Shown in pieces: positions 8,167-17,084 of a DNA stretch of 39,725 nucleotides. The DNA is from Candidatus Gastranaerophilales bacterium (GTDB taxonomy: Bacteria > Cyanobacteriota > Vampirovibrionia > Gastranaerophilales > Gastranaerophilaceae), in NCBI GenBank assembly GCA_944322545.1, contig CALUPF010000012.1:1-39725 (forward strand). The letters are read 5' to 3'. Position numbers and translations under genes: made by a program. The notes below the pieces were generated by a model. It searched no databases, was not told the origin of the DNA, and saw only the letters and a program-made list of their open reading frames with translations. Each line of letters begins with the position of its first letter. Within the stretch, counting starts at the first letter, position 1.

Positions 8167-9519
8167 ATGGAAAATAAATATGATTTGGGAATAATAGGTG
8201 GAGGTCCTGCTGGATATAGTGCAGCAATTAGAGCTGCTCAAAAGGGGCTTAGTGTAGTTTTGTTTGAAAAAGATTCAATGGGTGGTGTTTGTTTAAACCG
8301 CGGTTGTATACCAACAAAAACGATTTTGCATTGTTCAGATTTTTACAAAAATCTTAAAAAGGTGGATAAATTTGGTATTGAAATTTCTGACAAGAAATTG
8401 AATTATGAAAAAATCTTTAATCGCAAAAATGATGTTGTTTCAAAAATCCAAAAATCTTTAACTAAACTTGTACAAAGTTTTGGTGTAGAAATAGTTTGCG
8501 AAGAGGCAAAACTCATTGCACAAGATAAAATAGAAGCAAATGAAAATATTTATCAATGTAAAAATATTATTCTTGCGACAGGCTCAAAACCAGCTAATAT
8601 TAAAGGCTTAGAAACAGACGGACAATTTATACTTAACTCTAATGATATTTTAAATCTTAATGAGATACCTGAAAATATTTTGATTGTTGGTTCAGGAGCA
8701 ATAGGTGTTGAATGGGCAAGGATTTTTAATGCTCTGGATAAAAACGTGACCGTTGTAGAATTGGCTGAAAGGCTTTTGCCTTTGGCTGATATTGAGGTGT
8801 CTAAAAGATTAGACAGGTTATTTAAAAAGAACAAGATTAAGTTTTTTACAGGAACTAAAGTTGAAAGTATTAATGATAAAACAGTGCGGCTTTCAAACGG
8901 TCAGGAAATTGTATTTGATATGGTGCTTTGTGCAATAGGCAGAGAACCCGTTTTACCACAAATAGAAGGCATTAGCATAGATTTAAGCGGAAAGTTTGTT
9001 AAAGTTGATGATAATTTTAGAACAAATATTTCAAACATATTTGCAGTTGGTGACTTAGTCGGAAAGATGCTACTGGCACATAGTGCAGTGCATCAGGCAG
9101 TATCTGTAATTGATTATATAGCTGAGCAAAAACAGTGTCATTTTGATACTAATAGTGTTCCGTCTGTGATTTATGGCAGTCCTGAAATAGCTTGGGTCGG
9201 CAAAACGGAAGAAATGCTTGCAGGTTTGGAATATAAAGTTTCTAATTTCCCTGTTGCTGCTTTGGGTAAAGCAATGGCAGATGATGAGATAGATGGATTT
9301 GTAAAAGTTCTATCTGTTGATAACAAAATTGTTGGTGCTCACATTGTTTCTCCAGAGGCTTCCGCAATGGTTCAACAGTTTGCTCTTATGATTGATAATG
9401 AACTTGAAACAGAGGATATTTTAAAAACAGTTTTTGCTCATCCTACATATTCTGAGGCTGTATTTGAGTCAGTACTTGGGTTAGATAATATGAGTTTGAG
9501 TTTGCCAAAAGGGATGTAA
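8167..9519 (+). CDS. lpdA: Dihydrolipoyl dehydrogenase (E3)
   Basis: FAD-dependent E3 subunit that reoxidises protein-bound dihydrolipoamide with NAD+, serving 2-oxoacid dehydrogenases and/or the glycine cleavage system. It is 450 aa, normal for the family. The FAD motif IIGGGPAGYSAA is at residues 9-20. The redox-active pair GGVCLNRGCIPTKT has Cys42 and Cys47. A second Rossmann motif, VGSGAIGVEWA, is near residue 177. The C-terminal AHPTYSEAVFE carries the active-site His and Glu of the dimer partner. Only 2 nt separate it from lipA, so the pair forms a lipoate operon. E1, E2, GcvH and lipoate transferase genes are not in the window. Confidence 0.94.
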   Translation: MENKYDLGIIGGGPAGYSAAIRAAQKGLSVVLFEKDSMGGVCLNRGCIPTKTILHCSDFYKNLKKVDKFGIEISDKKLNYEKIFNRKNDVVSKIQKSLTKLVQSFGVEIVCEEAKLIAQDKIEANENIYQCKNIILATGSKPANIKGLETDGQFILNSNDILNLNEIPENILIVGSGAIGVEWARIFNALDKNVTVVELAERLLPLADIEVSKRLDRLFKKNKIKFFTGTKVESINDKTVRLSNGQEIVFDMVLCAIGREPVLPQIEGISIDLSGKFVKVDDNFRTNISNIFAVGDLVGKMLLAHSAVHQAVSVIDYIAEQKQCHFDTNSVPSVIYGSPEIAWVGKTEEMLAGLEYKVSNFPVAALGKAMADDEIDGFVKVLSVDNKIVGAHIVSPEASAMVQQFALMIDNELETEDILKTVFAHPTYSEAVFESVLGLDNMSLSLPKGM

Positions 9520-9521
9520 AC

Positions 9522-10379
9522 ATGGAAAGAAAACGATTACCTGATTATTTAAAACGTGGCATAGTTGATACGGAAAAGACAAAACTTGTTCGCTCTATAT
9601 TGAAACATAAATGTTTAAATACAGTTTGTGAGGCGGCAAGATGTCCTAACAAAGCAGAGTGCTATGCAAAAAATACTGCTACTTTTTTGATTTTGGGTAA
9701 TATTTGTACGAGAAATTGTCGTTTTTGTAATATTTCAGGAGGTATACCTGAACCTGTTGACAGGCAAGAACCCTTAAAAGTAGCTCAAGCTATAAAAGAG
9801 TTAGGGTTAAAATATGCTGTCATTACTTCTGTGACTCGTGATGATTTGCCTTTGCAAGGGGCAGACATGTTTGCTGAAGTTATCACGCAAACGAAAAAAC
9901 TTGTTCCAGATATCAAAATAGAAGTTTTGACACCAGATTTTGAAGGTGTAGAAGATTTAATTGATATCGTAACTGATGCAAAGCCGGATGTTTTCAATCA
10001 CAATATAGAAACTGTTAAAAGGCTTTATCCAAAGGCAAGACCACTTGCGAAGTATGAGCGTTCATTAGAGTTTTTGAAACATATCAAAGACAGAGATAAA
10101 AATATGGTCACCAAATCAGGTTTGATGGTTGGTCTTGGTGAAACATTAGAAGAACTAGAACAAACTTTTGTTGATTTAAAGTGCGTTGGTTGTGATATTG
10201 TCACAGTTGGACAATATATGCAGCCTTCTAAAAAACATCTTGTGGTTGAAAGATATTACACAGAAGATGATTTTAAACAAATTGAAAATATAGCGAAAAA
10301 TGTTGGAATATCACAAATTGTTGCATCAGGTCTTGTTAGAAGCTCTTACAGGGCTTTTGAAACGTATGAAAATATTTAA
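9522..10379 (+). CDS. lipA: Lipoyl synthase (radical SAM)
   Basis: Inserts two sulfurs into octanoyl groups on carrier proteins to make lipoyl cofactor. The 285-aa sequence has all three diagnostic elements. The auxiliary cluster motif CEAARCPNKAEC (CX4CX5C) is near residue 37. The radical SAM motif CTRNCRFC (CX3CX2C) is near residue 62. The C-terminal RSSY motif lies in LVRSSYRA. It sits directly behind lpdA, whose product recycles the same cofactor. Confidence 0.96.
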   Translation: MERKRLPDYLKRGIVDTEKTKLVRSILKHKCLNTVCEAARCPNKAECYAKNTATFLILGNICTRNCRFCNISGGIPEPVDRQEPLKVAQAIKELGLKYAVITSVTRDDLPLQGADMFAEVITQTKKLVPDIKIEVLTPDFEGVEDLIDIVTDAKPDVFNHNIETVKRLYPKARPLAKYERSLEFLKHIKDRDKNMVTKSGLMVGLGETLEELEQTFVDLKCVGCDIVTVGQYMQPSKKHLVVERYYTEDDFKQIENIAKNVGISQIVASGLVRSSYRAFETYENI

Positions 10380-10404
10380 TTGCAACAATTTATTAATTTC
10401 CTAT

Positions 10405-10433
10405 TTTACACTTTTTTGTTTTTAATTTAGAAT
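10405..10433 (+). promoter_or_regulatory. Putative promoter of the sigma-factor gene
   Basis: TTTACA (10405-10410) and TAGAAT (10428-10433) with a 17-nt spacer. Transcription would start near 10440, about 30 nt before the TTG start codon. Confidence 0.5.
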
Positions 10434-10470
10434 ATATATAGAACGTTAAATTATTAATTGTGAGTCCGAA

Positions 10471-11094
10471 TTGAATACCAGCACAAAAGCTTCAATAAGA
10501 AAAAGTCTCAAAGAGTACAATGAACTAATTGAAACTATTGCAAAAATTGAGTTCAAAAAGCTCTCTTCAGCTTATCTTATAGATTTTTCAGAACTCGTAA
10601 ATATAGGAACACAAGTTGTTCATCATTTGTGTTCGACCTCTGATATTTCTCAATATAACAATTCTTATATTTCTACTGCTATAAAATGGGCAATTAGAAA
10701 TGAGGTAAGACGAAGATATAAGTGGTATTCTCAAAAAACTAAAAAAGAAACAGCTTTGACTTCTGGAGAAGTTAATGATTTAAGAGAGGCTGTTTATAAA
10801 ACCATTTTATCAATTGATGAAATGGCTGATGCTGAAAACCCAACGCAAATAAAAGACGATGCAAAAACACCTGATGAATTGGTTGCTTTTCAGGAAATGA
10901 GTACAGCTATAAAAGAGGCAATGAAAAAACTCCCTCAAAGAGAACATGACCTAATTGAAGCTAAGTTTTTTAAAGATAAAAAACTTAGAGAATTATCAGA
11001 TGATTTTAATATTTCACCGTCTCGTATATCAAGAATTATACAGTCAGGTTTAAATAAAATTAGAAAAGAACTTGAAAAAAATAACCTTGCTTAG
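10471..11094 (+). CDS. Small sigma-70-family RNA polymerase sigma factor
   Basis: 207-aa protein with two recognisable parts. A region-2-like segment (about residues 35-80: DFSELVNIGTQVVHHL, then STAIKWAIRNEVRRR) resembles the core-binding and -10 helices. A region-4 helix-turn-helix (about residues 150-200) has LPQREHDLIEAKFF followed by LSDDFNISPSRISRIIQSG. An acidic linker of about 60 residues separates them and no region 1.1 is present, so this is an alternative sigma rather than RpoD. The start is TTG with only a modest GTGAG upstream; no ATG or GTG in this frame lies between the upstream stop and the conserved region. The stop lies one base from the stop of convergent ftsY. Its regulon cannot be read from the sequence. 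Confidence 0.8.
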   Translation: MNTSTKASIRKSLKEYNELIETIAKIEFKKLSSAYLIDFSELVNIGTQVVHHLCSTSDISQYNNSYISTAIKWAIRNEVRRRYKWYSQKTKKETALTSGEVNDLREAVYKTILSIDEMADAENPTQIKDDAKTPDELVAFQEMSTAIKEAMKKLPQREHDLIEAKFFKDKKLRELSDDFNISPSRISRIIQSGLNKIRKELEKNNLA

Positions 11095-11095
11095 A

Positions 11096-12070
11096 CTAAG
11101 CAAATAAAGCTTTTACGAATTCTTGAGAATTGAAGTCTTTTAGATCTTCCATTTTTTCGCCGACTCCAATTAACTTTACAGGTAGATTCATTTCTTTGGC
11201 TATTGCTATAATAATTCCACCTTTTGCTGAACCATCTAGTTTCGTTAACGCGACAGATGTTAAATTGACACACTCCGTGAAGACTTTTGCTTGTGAAAGT
11301 CCATTTTGTCCCGTATTCGCATCTAAAACTAAAATAGATTCTCTTAATGATTCAGGGGCATTTTTATCTATTACGTTTTTTATTTTTGACAATTCTTGCA
11401 TAAGGTTAAACTTGTTTTGAAGTCGACCTGCTGTATCAACAAGAATGACATCATAGTTTTCGTTTTTAGCTTTTTGTATTGCATCATAAACAACAGATGC
11501 TGGGTCAGCACCATCGTTTCTAACTATATCTGCTCCAGCTCGTTTGCTCCAAATGTTCAATTGTTCTTCTGCTGCAGCTCTAAAAGTATCTCCTGCTGCT
11601 ACAAGAACTTTTTTACCTTGAGTTTTAAATCTATGAGCTAGTTTCCCTATTAATGTTGTTTTTCCTGCTCCATTTACTCCAACAATGAAGTAAATGTTTA
11701 GCTCATTATCCTTATAACTTAAATTATTGTTTCCTGCTGATTCTAAAATTTCAGAAAATTCATTTTGCAAATATTCTTTAACCTGTGAAGGTTTCATATT
11801 ATTCTTTTTTCTTAGTTTATCAACAACCAAAGATGCTGTGTTAACTCCTAAATCGGCTTTGATCAAGAGCTCTTCCATATCATCTAAAATAAACTCATCG
11901 AATTCTTCTTCCTGTTCTACTTTTTGCACTATATTGCCAACAAGTGATTCACTCGTTTTTTCTATTGTTTTTTTTAGGGACTCAAAAGTAAGAGAAAAAA
12001 GATTCTTTTTTTCTGTTTCTTGTTCTTGAGATGTATTTTCTTGTTGTTTTTTCTTAAAAAAATCGAACAT
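11096..12070 (-). CDS. ftsY: Signal recognition particle receptor FtsY
   Basis: SRP receptor GTPase, 324 aa. It docks ribosome-SRP complexes at the membrane for co-translational insertion. A charged N-terminal A region (about residues 1-40) precedes the four-helix N domain and the G domain. Visible G motifs are GVNGAGKTT, GDTFRAAAEEQL (the SRP-specific insertion), VDTAGRL and TKLDGSAKGG, followed by a C-terminal LIGVGEKMEDLKDF. It lies 9 nt downstream of nusB on the same strand and is probably co-transcribed. It converges on the sigma gene with a single base between stop codons, leaving no room for a conventional terminator. Confidence 0.96.
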   Translation of the reverse strand: MFDFFKKKQQENTSQEQETEKKNLFSLTFESLKKTIEKTSESLVGNIVQKVEQEEEFDEFILDDMEELLIKADLGVNTASLVVDKLRKKNNMKPSQVKEYLQNEFSEILESAGNNNLSYKDNELNIYFIVGVNGAGKTTLIGKLAHRFKTQGKKVLVAAGDTFRAAAEEQLNIWSKRAGADIVRNDGADPASVVYDAIQKAKNENYDVILVDTAGRLQNKFNLMQELSKIKNVIDKNAPESLRESILVLDANTGQNGLSQAKVFTECVNLTSVALTKLDGSAKGGIIIAIAKEMNLPVKLIGVGEKMEDLKDFNSQEFVKALFA

Positions 12071-12079
12071 ATCTTTTAA

Positions 12080-12754
12080 TTATGCTTTTTCTTTATCACG
12101 AGCTTTTTTTTCTTCAACTACTTTACCTAATATTCCGTTGATGAATGATGATGAATCATCAGTAGAATATTTTTTAGCTAGTTCAAGTGCTTCATCAATT
12201 ACAACTTTGACAGGGACACCTTCACTGAATAATAGCTCAGAAATAGCGATTCTTAATATATCCTTGTCTATTTTTACAAGTCTGTCAATATCCCAGCCGT
12301 GAGCAAATTTTTGAATTAATGAATCAATTTCCTGAGAGTTGTCTTTGTATGTATTAGCTAATTGTACGACATAGTTTTTAACTTCACCCGTATGTTCTAA
12401 AGCTGTCATTTCAGCTATTTCCAATGCTAAAACAACTTTTTCACAAATACCGAGTAATTCATCTAATCTGCCACTTAAATCAGATGTCATTGGCAATGCT
12501 ACCGGTATGTTGTTTGCTTGAAGAGGTCTTTTTAAATTAACAGGGCTATCTGCTTCATAGTTATCTACGTACTCTTTCATTGCCAAAATAGCCCCAGCTG
12601 ATGTTTTTAGCTCATCAGCTGCATTGTTTGTTAATGTTCTAACCGATTTTAAAATAATATCTTCAAATTCTGTTTGTGTATATTGTGTGATTTTTTTATC
12701 AAACTGAGAAAATAATATTAGAGTTAATTCTCTTGCAGCTCTTCTTGCGTGCAT
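12080..12754 (-). CDS. nusB: Transcription antitermination factor NusB
   Basis: RNA-binding antitermination factor that, with NusE, recognises boxA in rRNA leaders. The 224-aa protein begins HARRAARELTLILFSQFD, the typical NusB first helix. It ends with the conserved block DKDILRIAISELLFSEGVPVKVVIDEALELAKKYSTDDSSSFINGILG. It is longer than proteobacterial NusB (about 140 aa) because of an expanded middle, as in cyanobacterial NusB. The ATG at 12754 is chosen for its AAGGA site and the MHARRAAREL start; an ATG 42 nt upstream lacks support. A boxA-like element occurs in the 16S leader at the far end of the window. Confidence 0.92.
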   Translation of the reverse strand: MHARRAARELTLILFSQFDKKITQYTQTEFEDIILKSVRTLTNNAADELKTSAGAILAMKEYVDNYEADSPVNLKRPLQANNIPVALPMTSDLSGRLDELLGICEKVVLALEIAEMTALEHTGEVKNYVVQLANTYKDNSQEIDSLIQKFAHGWDIDRLVKIDKDILRIAISELLFSEGVPVKVVIDEALELAKKYSTDDSSSFINGILGKVVEEKKARDKEKA

Positions 12755-12824
12755 AGTTTTTTCCTTTTCTTGTCTATTTTTCTTTATTATATTCACAAAA
12801 AAAACAATTTAAAAGTTTTTTTAA

Positions 12825-12853
12825 TTGATTGCAAGATTTTTATAAATTATATA
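12825..12853 (+). promoter_or_regulatory. Putative promoter of the WecG/TagA-family gene
   Basis: TTGATT (12825-12830) and TATATA (12848-12853) with exactly 17 nt between. The predicted start is within about 8 nt of the ATG, which has no clear Shine-Dalgarno sequence. Confidence 0.45.
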
Positions 12854-12867
12854 GAATATAAAGTATT

Positions 12868-13617
12868 ATGGAATGTTTACAAAGAAAAAAAGAATCTATT
12901 TTAGGTTTTGACGTTGATTTGTTTAGTTTTGAAGATGCGATTCAGTTTGTTCATCAAAACTTGAAAGAAAGTAAAGGAATGCAGATAGTAACAATCAATC
13001 CAGAAATGATTGCGATTGGTCGTAAAAATGATGATTTTGGTAGAATTATAAATGATGCAGATCTTGTTATTCCTGATGGAGTTGGCATAAAGCTTGCTTT
13101 GAAAATAAAAGGAACTAGTCAGCAAAATATTCCTGGAATAGAGTTTTCAAAAAAACTAATTGCCCTATGTGAGCTAGAAGGTTATACAATAGGTCTATTA
13201 GGAGCAAAGGAAGAGGTTGTTCAAAAAGCTGCAAAAAATTTAAGAGATGAACATCCATCACTAAATATTACATATGTTAGAAATGGGTATTTTAGTGAGG
13301 CAGACGAAAATATAATAAAAGAAGAGTTAAAAGCAATATCCCCAAAGGTTGTTTTTGTTGCTCTGGGGGCTCCTAAACAAGAGTTGTTGATTTCAAAAAT
13401 AAAAGCAGAAATGCCTGAAACTATATTTATTGGTGTTGGTGGCAGTTTCGATGTTTGGTCAGGTATGGTTAAACGTGCTCCTGAAGTATATCAAAAATTG
13501 GGACTCGAATGGTTATATCGTACGATGAAGGAACCAGCACGATTTAAAAGGATTTTTCCGGCTTTGCCATTGTTTTTAATTCAGGTTATAATAGAAGCCT
13601 TGAAAGAAAAATTTTAA
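12868..13617 (+). CDS. WecG/TagA/CpsF-family glycosyltransferase
   Basis: 249-aa glycosyltransferase of family GT26, which adds a second sugar (often N-acetylmannosamine or its uronic acid) to a polyprenyl-linked acceptor at the cytoplasmic face. The family blocks are all present: QIVTINPEMIAIGRKNDDF, INDADLVIPDGVGIKLALK, VALGAPKQELLISK, GVGGSFDVWSGMVKRAPE, and the basic end LEWLYRTMKEPARFKR. The sugar specificity cannot be read from sequence. It precedes the transketolase genes by about 50 nt with a separate possible promoter. Confidence 0.9.
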   Translation: MECLQRKKESILGFDVDLFSFEDAIQFVHQNLKESKGMQIVTINPEMIAIGRKNDDFGRIINDADLVIPDGVGIKLALKIKGTSQQNIPGIEFSKKLIALCELEGYTIGLLGAKEEVVQKAAKNLRDEHPSLNITYVRNGYFSEADENIIKEELKAISPKVVFVALGAPKQELLISKIKAEMPETIFIGVGGSFDVWSGMVKRAPEVYQKLGLEWLYRTMKEPARFKRIFPALPLFLIQVIIEALKEKF

Positions 13618-13668
13618 TTAATTTTGTGATTTAAGCGGTAGTTTTGTGTACCATAGTAAGGATTTAAA

Positions 13669-14520
13669 ATGATTAATCAGTCCAATGAACTCTCATCCGA
13701 TGAATTAAAGGAGATAAAAGATCTCTGTTTAAAAATGAGAAAAGATATTTTAATGATGATTCATTCTGCAAAATCAGGTCATCCTGGGGGAAGTTTGAGT
13801 TGTGTTGAAATATTAGCAACACTTTATTCAAAATGCATGAAGCATTGTCCTGATTGGGAAAAAGATTGTGATTTTGAAAAAAGGGATAGGTTTGTTTTAT
13901 CTAAAGGACATGCTTCTTCTACCTTATATTCTGTTTTATGTAGATTGGGTTATTTTCCTGAATCTGAATTGAAAACTTTTAGAAAATTGGGCTCAAAATT
14001 GCAAGGTCACCCTAGTTGTACATCACTTAAAGGAGTAGAAGTTTCTACAGGCTCTTTAGGTCAGGGGTTGTCAATTGCCTGTGGAATTGCTTTAGGATTG
14101 AAATTAGATAAAAATCCTGCAAATGTGTATGTTTTGTTAGGTGATGGTGAGCTTCAAGAAGGAAGTGTTTGGGAAGCTTTTATGAACGCATCTCATAACA
14201 AGCTAAATAATCTTATTGCTTTTGTTGATAGAAATAAACTTCAAATAGATGGTAATACAGAAAATGTTAAAGGGCTTGAACCATTAGCTGAAAAGCTAGA
14301 AGCTTTTGGCTGGAATGTTATGGAAATTGATGGTCATAATCCTCAAGAAATTTATGAAGCCGTTTGTGTTGCAAAAACAATGGCAACACCTTCTGTTATT
14401 ATTGCTGATACGATTAAGGGCAAAGGCGTTTCGTTTATGGAAAATGATGCCGGATGGCATGGAAAAGCTCCTAATGACGAGGAGTATAATAAAGCTTTAG
14501 CAGAATTGGAGCAGATATAA
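13669..14520 (+). CDS. Transketolase, N-terminal (thiamine diphosphate-binding) subunit
   Basis: 283-aa subunit of a split transketolase. It contains SAKSGHPGGSLSCVEILATLY near residue 33, KGHASSTLYSVL near 80, and the thiamine diphosphate/Mg motif GDGELQEGSVWEAFMNASHNKLNNLIAFVDRN near 155. It interconverts ketose and aldose phosphates in the non-oxidative pentose phosphate pathway. The partner subunit starts in its stop codon (TAATG), so stoichiometric coupling is likely. AAGGAT precedes the ATG. Confidence 0.93.
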   Translation: MINQSNELSSDELKEIKDLCLKMRKDILMMIHSAKSGHPGGSLSCVEILATLYSKCMKHCPDWEKDCDFEKRDRFVLSKGHASSTLYSVLCRLGYFPESELKTFRKLGSKLQGHPSCTSLKGVEVSTGSLGQGLSIACGIALGLKLDKNPANVYVLLGDGELQEGSVWEAFMNASHNKLNNLIAFVDRNKLQIDGNTENVKGLEPLAEKLEAFGWNVMEIDGHNPQEIYEAVCVAKTMATPSVIIADTIKGKGVSFMENDAGWHGKAPNDEEYNKALAELEQI

Positions 14521-15461
14521 TGCCTGAAATAAAAAAAGAAAAAAAATCAATTAGAGCTCAGTATGGACAAACTCTTGTAGAGTTAGGCAGAGAAAATAAA
14601 AATATTGTTGTATTGGATGCGGATTTGTCTGCATCAACACAAACTGCAAAATTTGGAAAAGAGTTCCCTGAAAGATTTTTTGATATGGGAATTGCAGAGC
14701 AAGATGCAATCACAACTGCAGCAGGACTTTCTACTACAGGTAAGATTCCTTTTGTTTCTACTTTTGCAATGTTTGCGACAGGACGAGCTTGGGAGCAAAT
14801 TAGAAATACAGTTTGCTATCCTAAGTTTAATGTGAAAATTGTTGCCACTCATGGTGGTGTGACAGTTGGTGAAGATGGGGCAAGTCACCAGGCTTTGGAA
14901 GATGTTGCTTTAATGAGATTGATTCCTAATATGATGGTGATAGTTCCTGCTGATTGTAATGAAACAAAACAGGTTATTAAGTTTGCTGCATCGTATAAAG
15001 GCCCTGTGTATATCAGATTGGCAAGAACCAATGTAGTAGATGTATTTGATGATAGTTATAATTTTGATCCTCACAAAGCCGTTGTTGTGAAAAAGGGAAA
15101 TGATGTTACTTTGGTAACAAATGGTGAAACTCTTTCTGAAACGCTTGATTGTGCAAAAATTTTAGAGGAAAATAGTATAAAAGCAGAGGTTATTCATCTG
15201 CCTGTTGTCAAACCATTAGACGAAGCGACAATACTTGCTTCTGCTAAAAAGACAAATAAAGTTGTGACAATTGAAAACCATTCTATAATAGGTGGTGTTG
15301 GGTCCGCAATATGTGAGTTATTAAGTGAAAAATATCCTGTGAAAACATTAAGGATAGGAACTAATGACGTATTTGGACAAAGCGGTGAACAGCGCGCATT
15401 AATGGAATATTATGGATTAACTGCTGAAAAGCTTGCAGAAAAGATTAGAGGAATATTATAA
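14520..15461 (+). CDS. Transketolase, C-terminal (pyrimidine-binding) subunit
   Basis: 313-aa second half of the split transketolase. It begins at the pyrimidine-binding domain, with VVLDADLSASTQTAKF and RFFDMGIAEQDAITTAAGLS, whose Glu is the expected thiamine-activating residue. THGGVTVGEDGASHQ is near residue 115. It ends in the transketolase C-terminal domain (VTNGETLSETLDCAKIL, IENHSIIGGVGSAICELL). It is the obligate partner of the overlapping upstream gene. The ftsE start lies 6 nt downstream, so transcription continues into the division genes. Confidence 0.93.
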   Translation: MPEIKKEKKSIRAQYGQTLVELGRENKNIVVLDADLSASTQTAKFGKEFPERFFDMGIAEQDAITTAAGLSTTGKIPFVSTFAMFATGRAWEQIRNTVCYPKFNVKIVATHGGVTVGEDGASHQALEDVALMRLIPNMMVIVPADCNETKQVIKFAASYKGPVYIRLARTNVVDVFDDSYNFDPHKAVVVKKGNDVTLVTNGETLSETLDCAKILEENSIKAEVIHLPVVKPLDEATILASAKKTNKVVTIENHSIIGGVGSAICELLSEKYPVKTLRIGTNDVFGQSGEQRALMEYYGLTAEKLAEKIRGIL

Positions 15462-15467
15462 GAAAAT

Positions 15468-16142
15468 ATGATACAACTTCGTGGTGTTACAAAAAAATAT
15501 AAAAATAATTACGCGTTGAGAAACATAAATCTTGATATTATGTCAGGAGAATTTGTATTTATTACTGGTTCATCAGGCGCTGGTAAATCTACGTTGATGA
15601 AACTTTTGTATAAAGAGGAAACTCCTACTTCAGGAAGTGTTATGATTGGCGGAATCAACATAGCCAACTTGCCTTCTGAAAAGGTGCCTAATCTTAGAAG
15701 ATGTATGGGGATTGTTTTTCAGGATTATAAACTTCTTCAAAATATGAGTGTTTATGATAATTGTGCTTATGTTATAAGAACGCTAGGTATGAGTTCAAAG
15801 GAAATTGAAGCTCGTGTTACAGGTGCATTGAAGGTTGTTGGCCTAGTCGATAAAATGAGAGCAAAACCATCAGAGTTATCAGGTGGTGAACAACAAAGAG
15901 TTAGCATTGCACGTGCGATCGTCAATGGACCTCCATTATTGATTGCGGATGAACCAACAGGGAACCTCGATCCTAAAAACTCAATGGAAATTATGCAGAT
16001 TTTAGAGCAGATTAACCAAAAAGGTATTACTGTTTTAATTTCTACACATGACCATACTATGGTTGATTATTTTAGAAAAAGAGTGTTAACTCTTGAAGCC
16101 GGTCAGATAATTAGAGATGTTCAAGCCGGCACATACGAATAG
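15468..16142 (+). CDS. ftsE: Cell-division ABC transporter ATPase FtsE
   Basis: 224-aa ATPase of the FtsEX complex, which at the septum controls periplasmic peptidoglycan hydrolases instead of transporting a substrate. It has Walker A GSSGAGKST near residue 35, a Q-loop at VFQDYKLL, the signature LSGGEQQRVSIARA, Walker B LLIADEPTGNLD and the H-loop STHD. Adjacency to an FtsX gene 26 nt downstream fixes the assignment among closely related ABC ATPases. Confidence 0.94.
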   Translation: MIQLRGVTKKYKNNYALRNINLDIMSGEFVFITGSSGAGKSTLMKLLYKEETPTSGSVMIGGINIANLPSEKVPNLRRCMGIVFQDYKLLQNMSVYDNCAYVIRTLGMSSKEIEARVTGALKVVGLVDKMRAKPSELSGGEQQRVSIARAIVNGPPLLIADEPTGNLDPKNSMEIMQILEQINQKGITVLISTHDHTMVDYFRKRVLTLEAGQIIRDVQAGTYE

Positions 16143-16168
16143 ATTTATATTTTAATTAGAGAAAAATT

Positions 16169-17080
16169 ATGAGTGATACAGCAAAAAGTATAATTAAGAA
16201 AAAAGTTAAAGCACATATTCCAAAAGATTGGTTGAAAGAACTTAGAATTGTGTATCGTATTACACTAGAGACTATCTATGGAATTAAAAGAACTGGTTGG
16301 ATAAATCTTGCTATTATAACTACAATGGCAGCTATTTTAACAATTTTTGGTGCTTTATTTAGAACTACTCTTTCTATTACATCTTTTGTTCAGGAATTAG
16401 GTAATGTATTAGAAATTTCTGTATACTTGAAATCCAGTGCGGATACAAAACAGGTTGCGACGGAGATTAGAGGGCTAGAACATGTAGAAAGGGTAAAAAT
16501 TATTCCTAAAGAACATTCTTGGGAAAATTTAAAAAGAGAAATTGATGTTCCCAATATGGACAATCCGTTGCCGGATACGTTGCATGTTAAAGTTGATAAG
16601 CCTGAAAATGTAAATACAGTGTTTAACAAAATAAAAACATACAGCGGCGTGGAAGATTTGAACTATGCACAAGATATTGCTAAAAAAATGCAATTTTTTA
16701 ATAACGTCGTACATACAATTACATTGGTGGTTGTTGTATTAGTCGCTATTTTGACAATTACAATAATTAATAATACAATACAATTAGTAATCCAGTCCAG
16801 AAAAGAGGAAATAGAGATTATGCGACTAATGGGTGTTAGTAATTGGTACATAAAAATCCCTCTAATTCTTCAAGGGGCTATTTACGGATTTTTGGGTGCA
16901 TTAATAGCTTTAATTCCTTTAAATGCGGTGAATGATGGATTGCTAAAAGTACATGAATTCTTTGTGGTGCCAGCTCCATTGCTTGCTAATAATACGGTAA
17001 TTCTTGTGTTATTTGTAATTGCAGTAGGTTTTGGCTCAAGTGGAAGTTTGTTATCAATAAAAAAACATTTACAGGTATAA
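16169..17080 (+). CDS. ftsX: Cell-division permease-like protein FtsX
   Basis: 303-aa membrane partner of FtsE. A cytoplasmic N-terminus precedes TM1 (about residues 42-70). A periplasmic domain (about 75-175) follows, containing LEISVYLKSSADTKQV and VERVKIIPKEHSWENLK. Three more TM helices follow (about 178-200, 225-250 and 270-295). RKEEIEIMRLMGVSNWYIKIPLILQG, between TM2 and TM3, is the typical FtsX coupling segment. The periplasmic domain is where FtsX proteins recruit hydrolases or their activators; no such partner gene lies nearby. Confidence 0.93.
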   Translation: MSDTAKSIIKKKVKAHIPKDWLKELRIVYRITLETIYGIKRTGWINLAIITTMAAILTIFGALFRTTLSITSFVQELGNVLEISVYLKSSADTKQVATEIRGLEHVERVKIIPKEHSWENLKREIDVPNMDNPLPDTLHVKVDKPENVNTVFNKIKTYSGVEDLNYAQDIAKKMQFFNNVVHTITLVVVVLVAILTITIINNTIQLVIQSRKEEIEIMRLMGVSNWYIKIPLILQGAIYGFLGALIALIPLNAVNDGLLKVHEFFVVPAPLLANNTVILVLFVIAVGFGSSGSLLSIKKHLQV

Positions 17081-17084
17081 AAAA

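Noticed and set aside
12901..13125. Minus-strand frame within the WecG/TagA-family gene
   Set aside because: Overlaps conserved family motifs on the other strand; no coding character.
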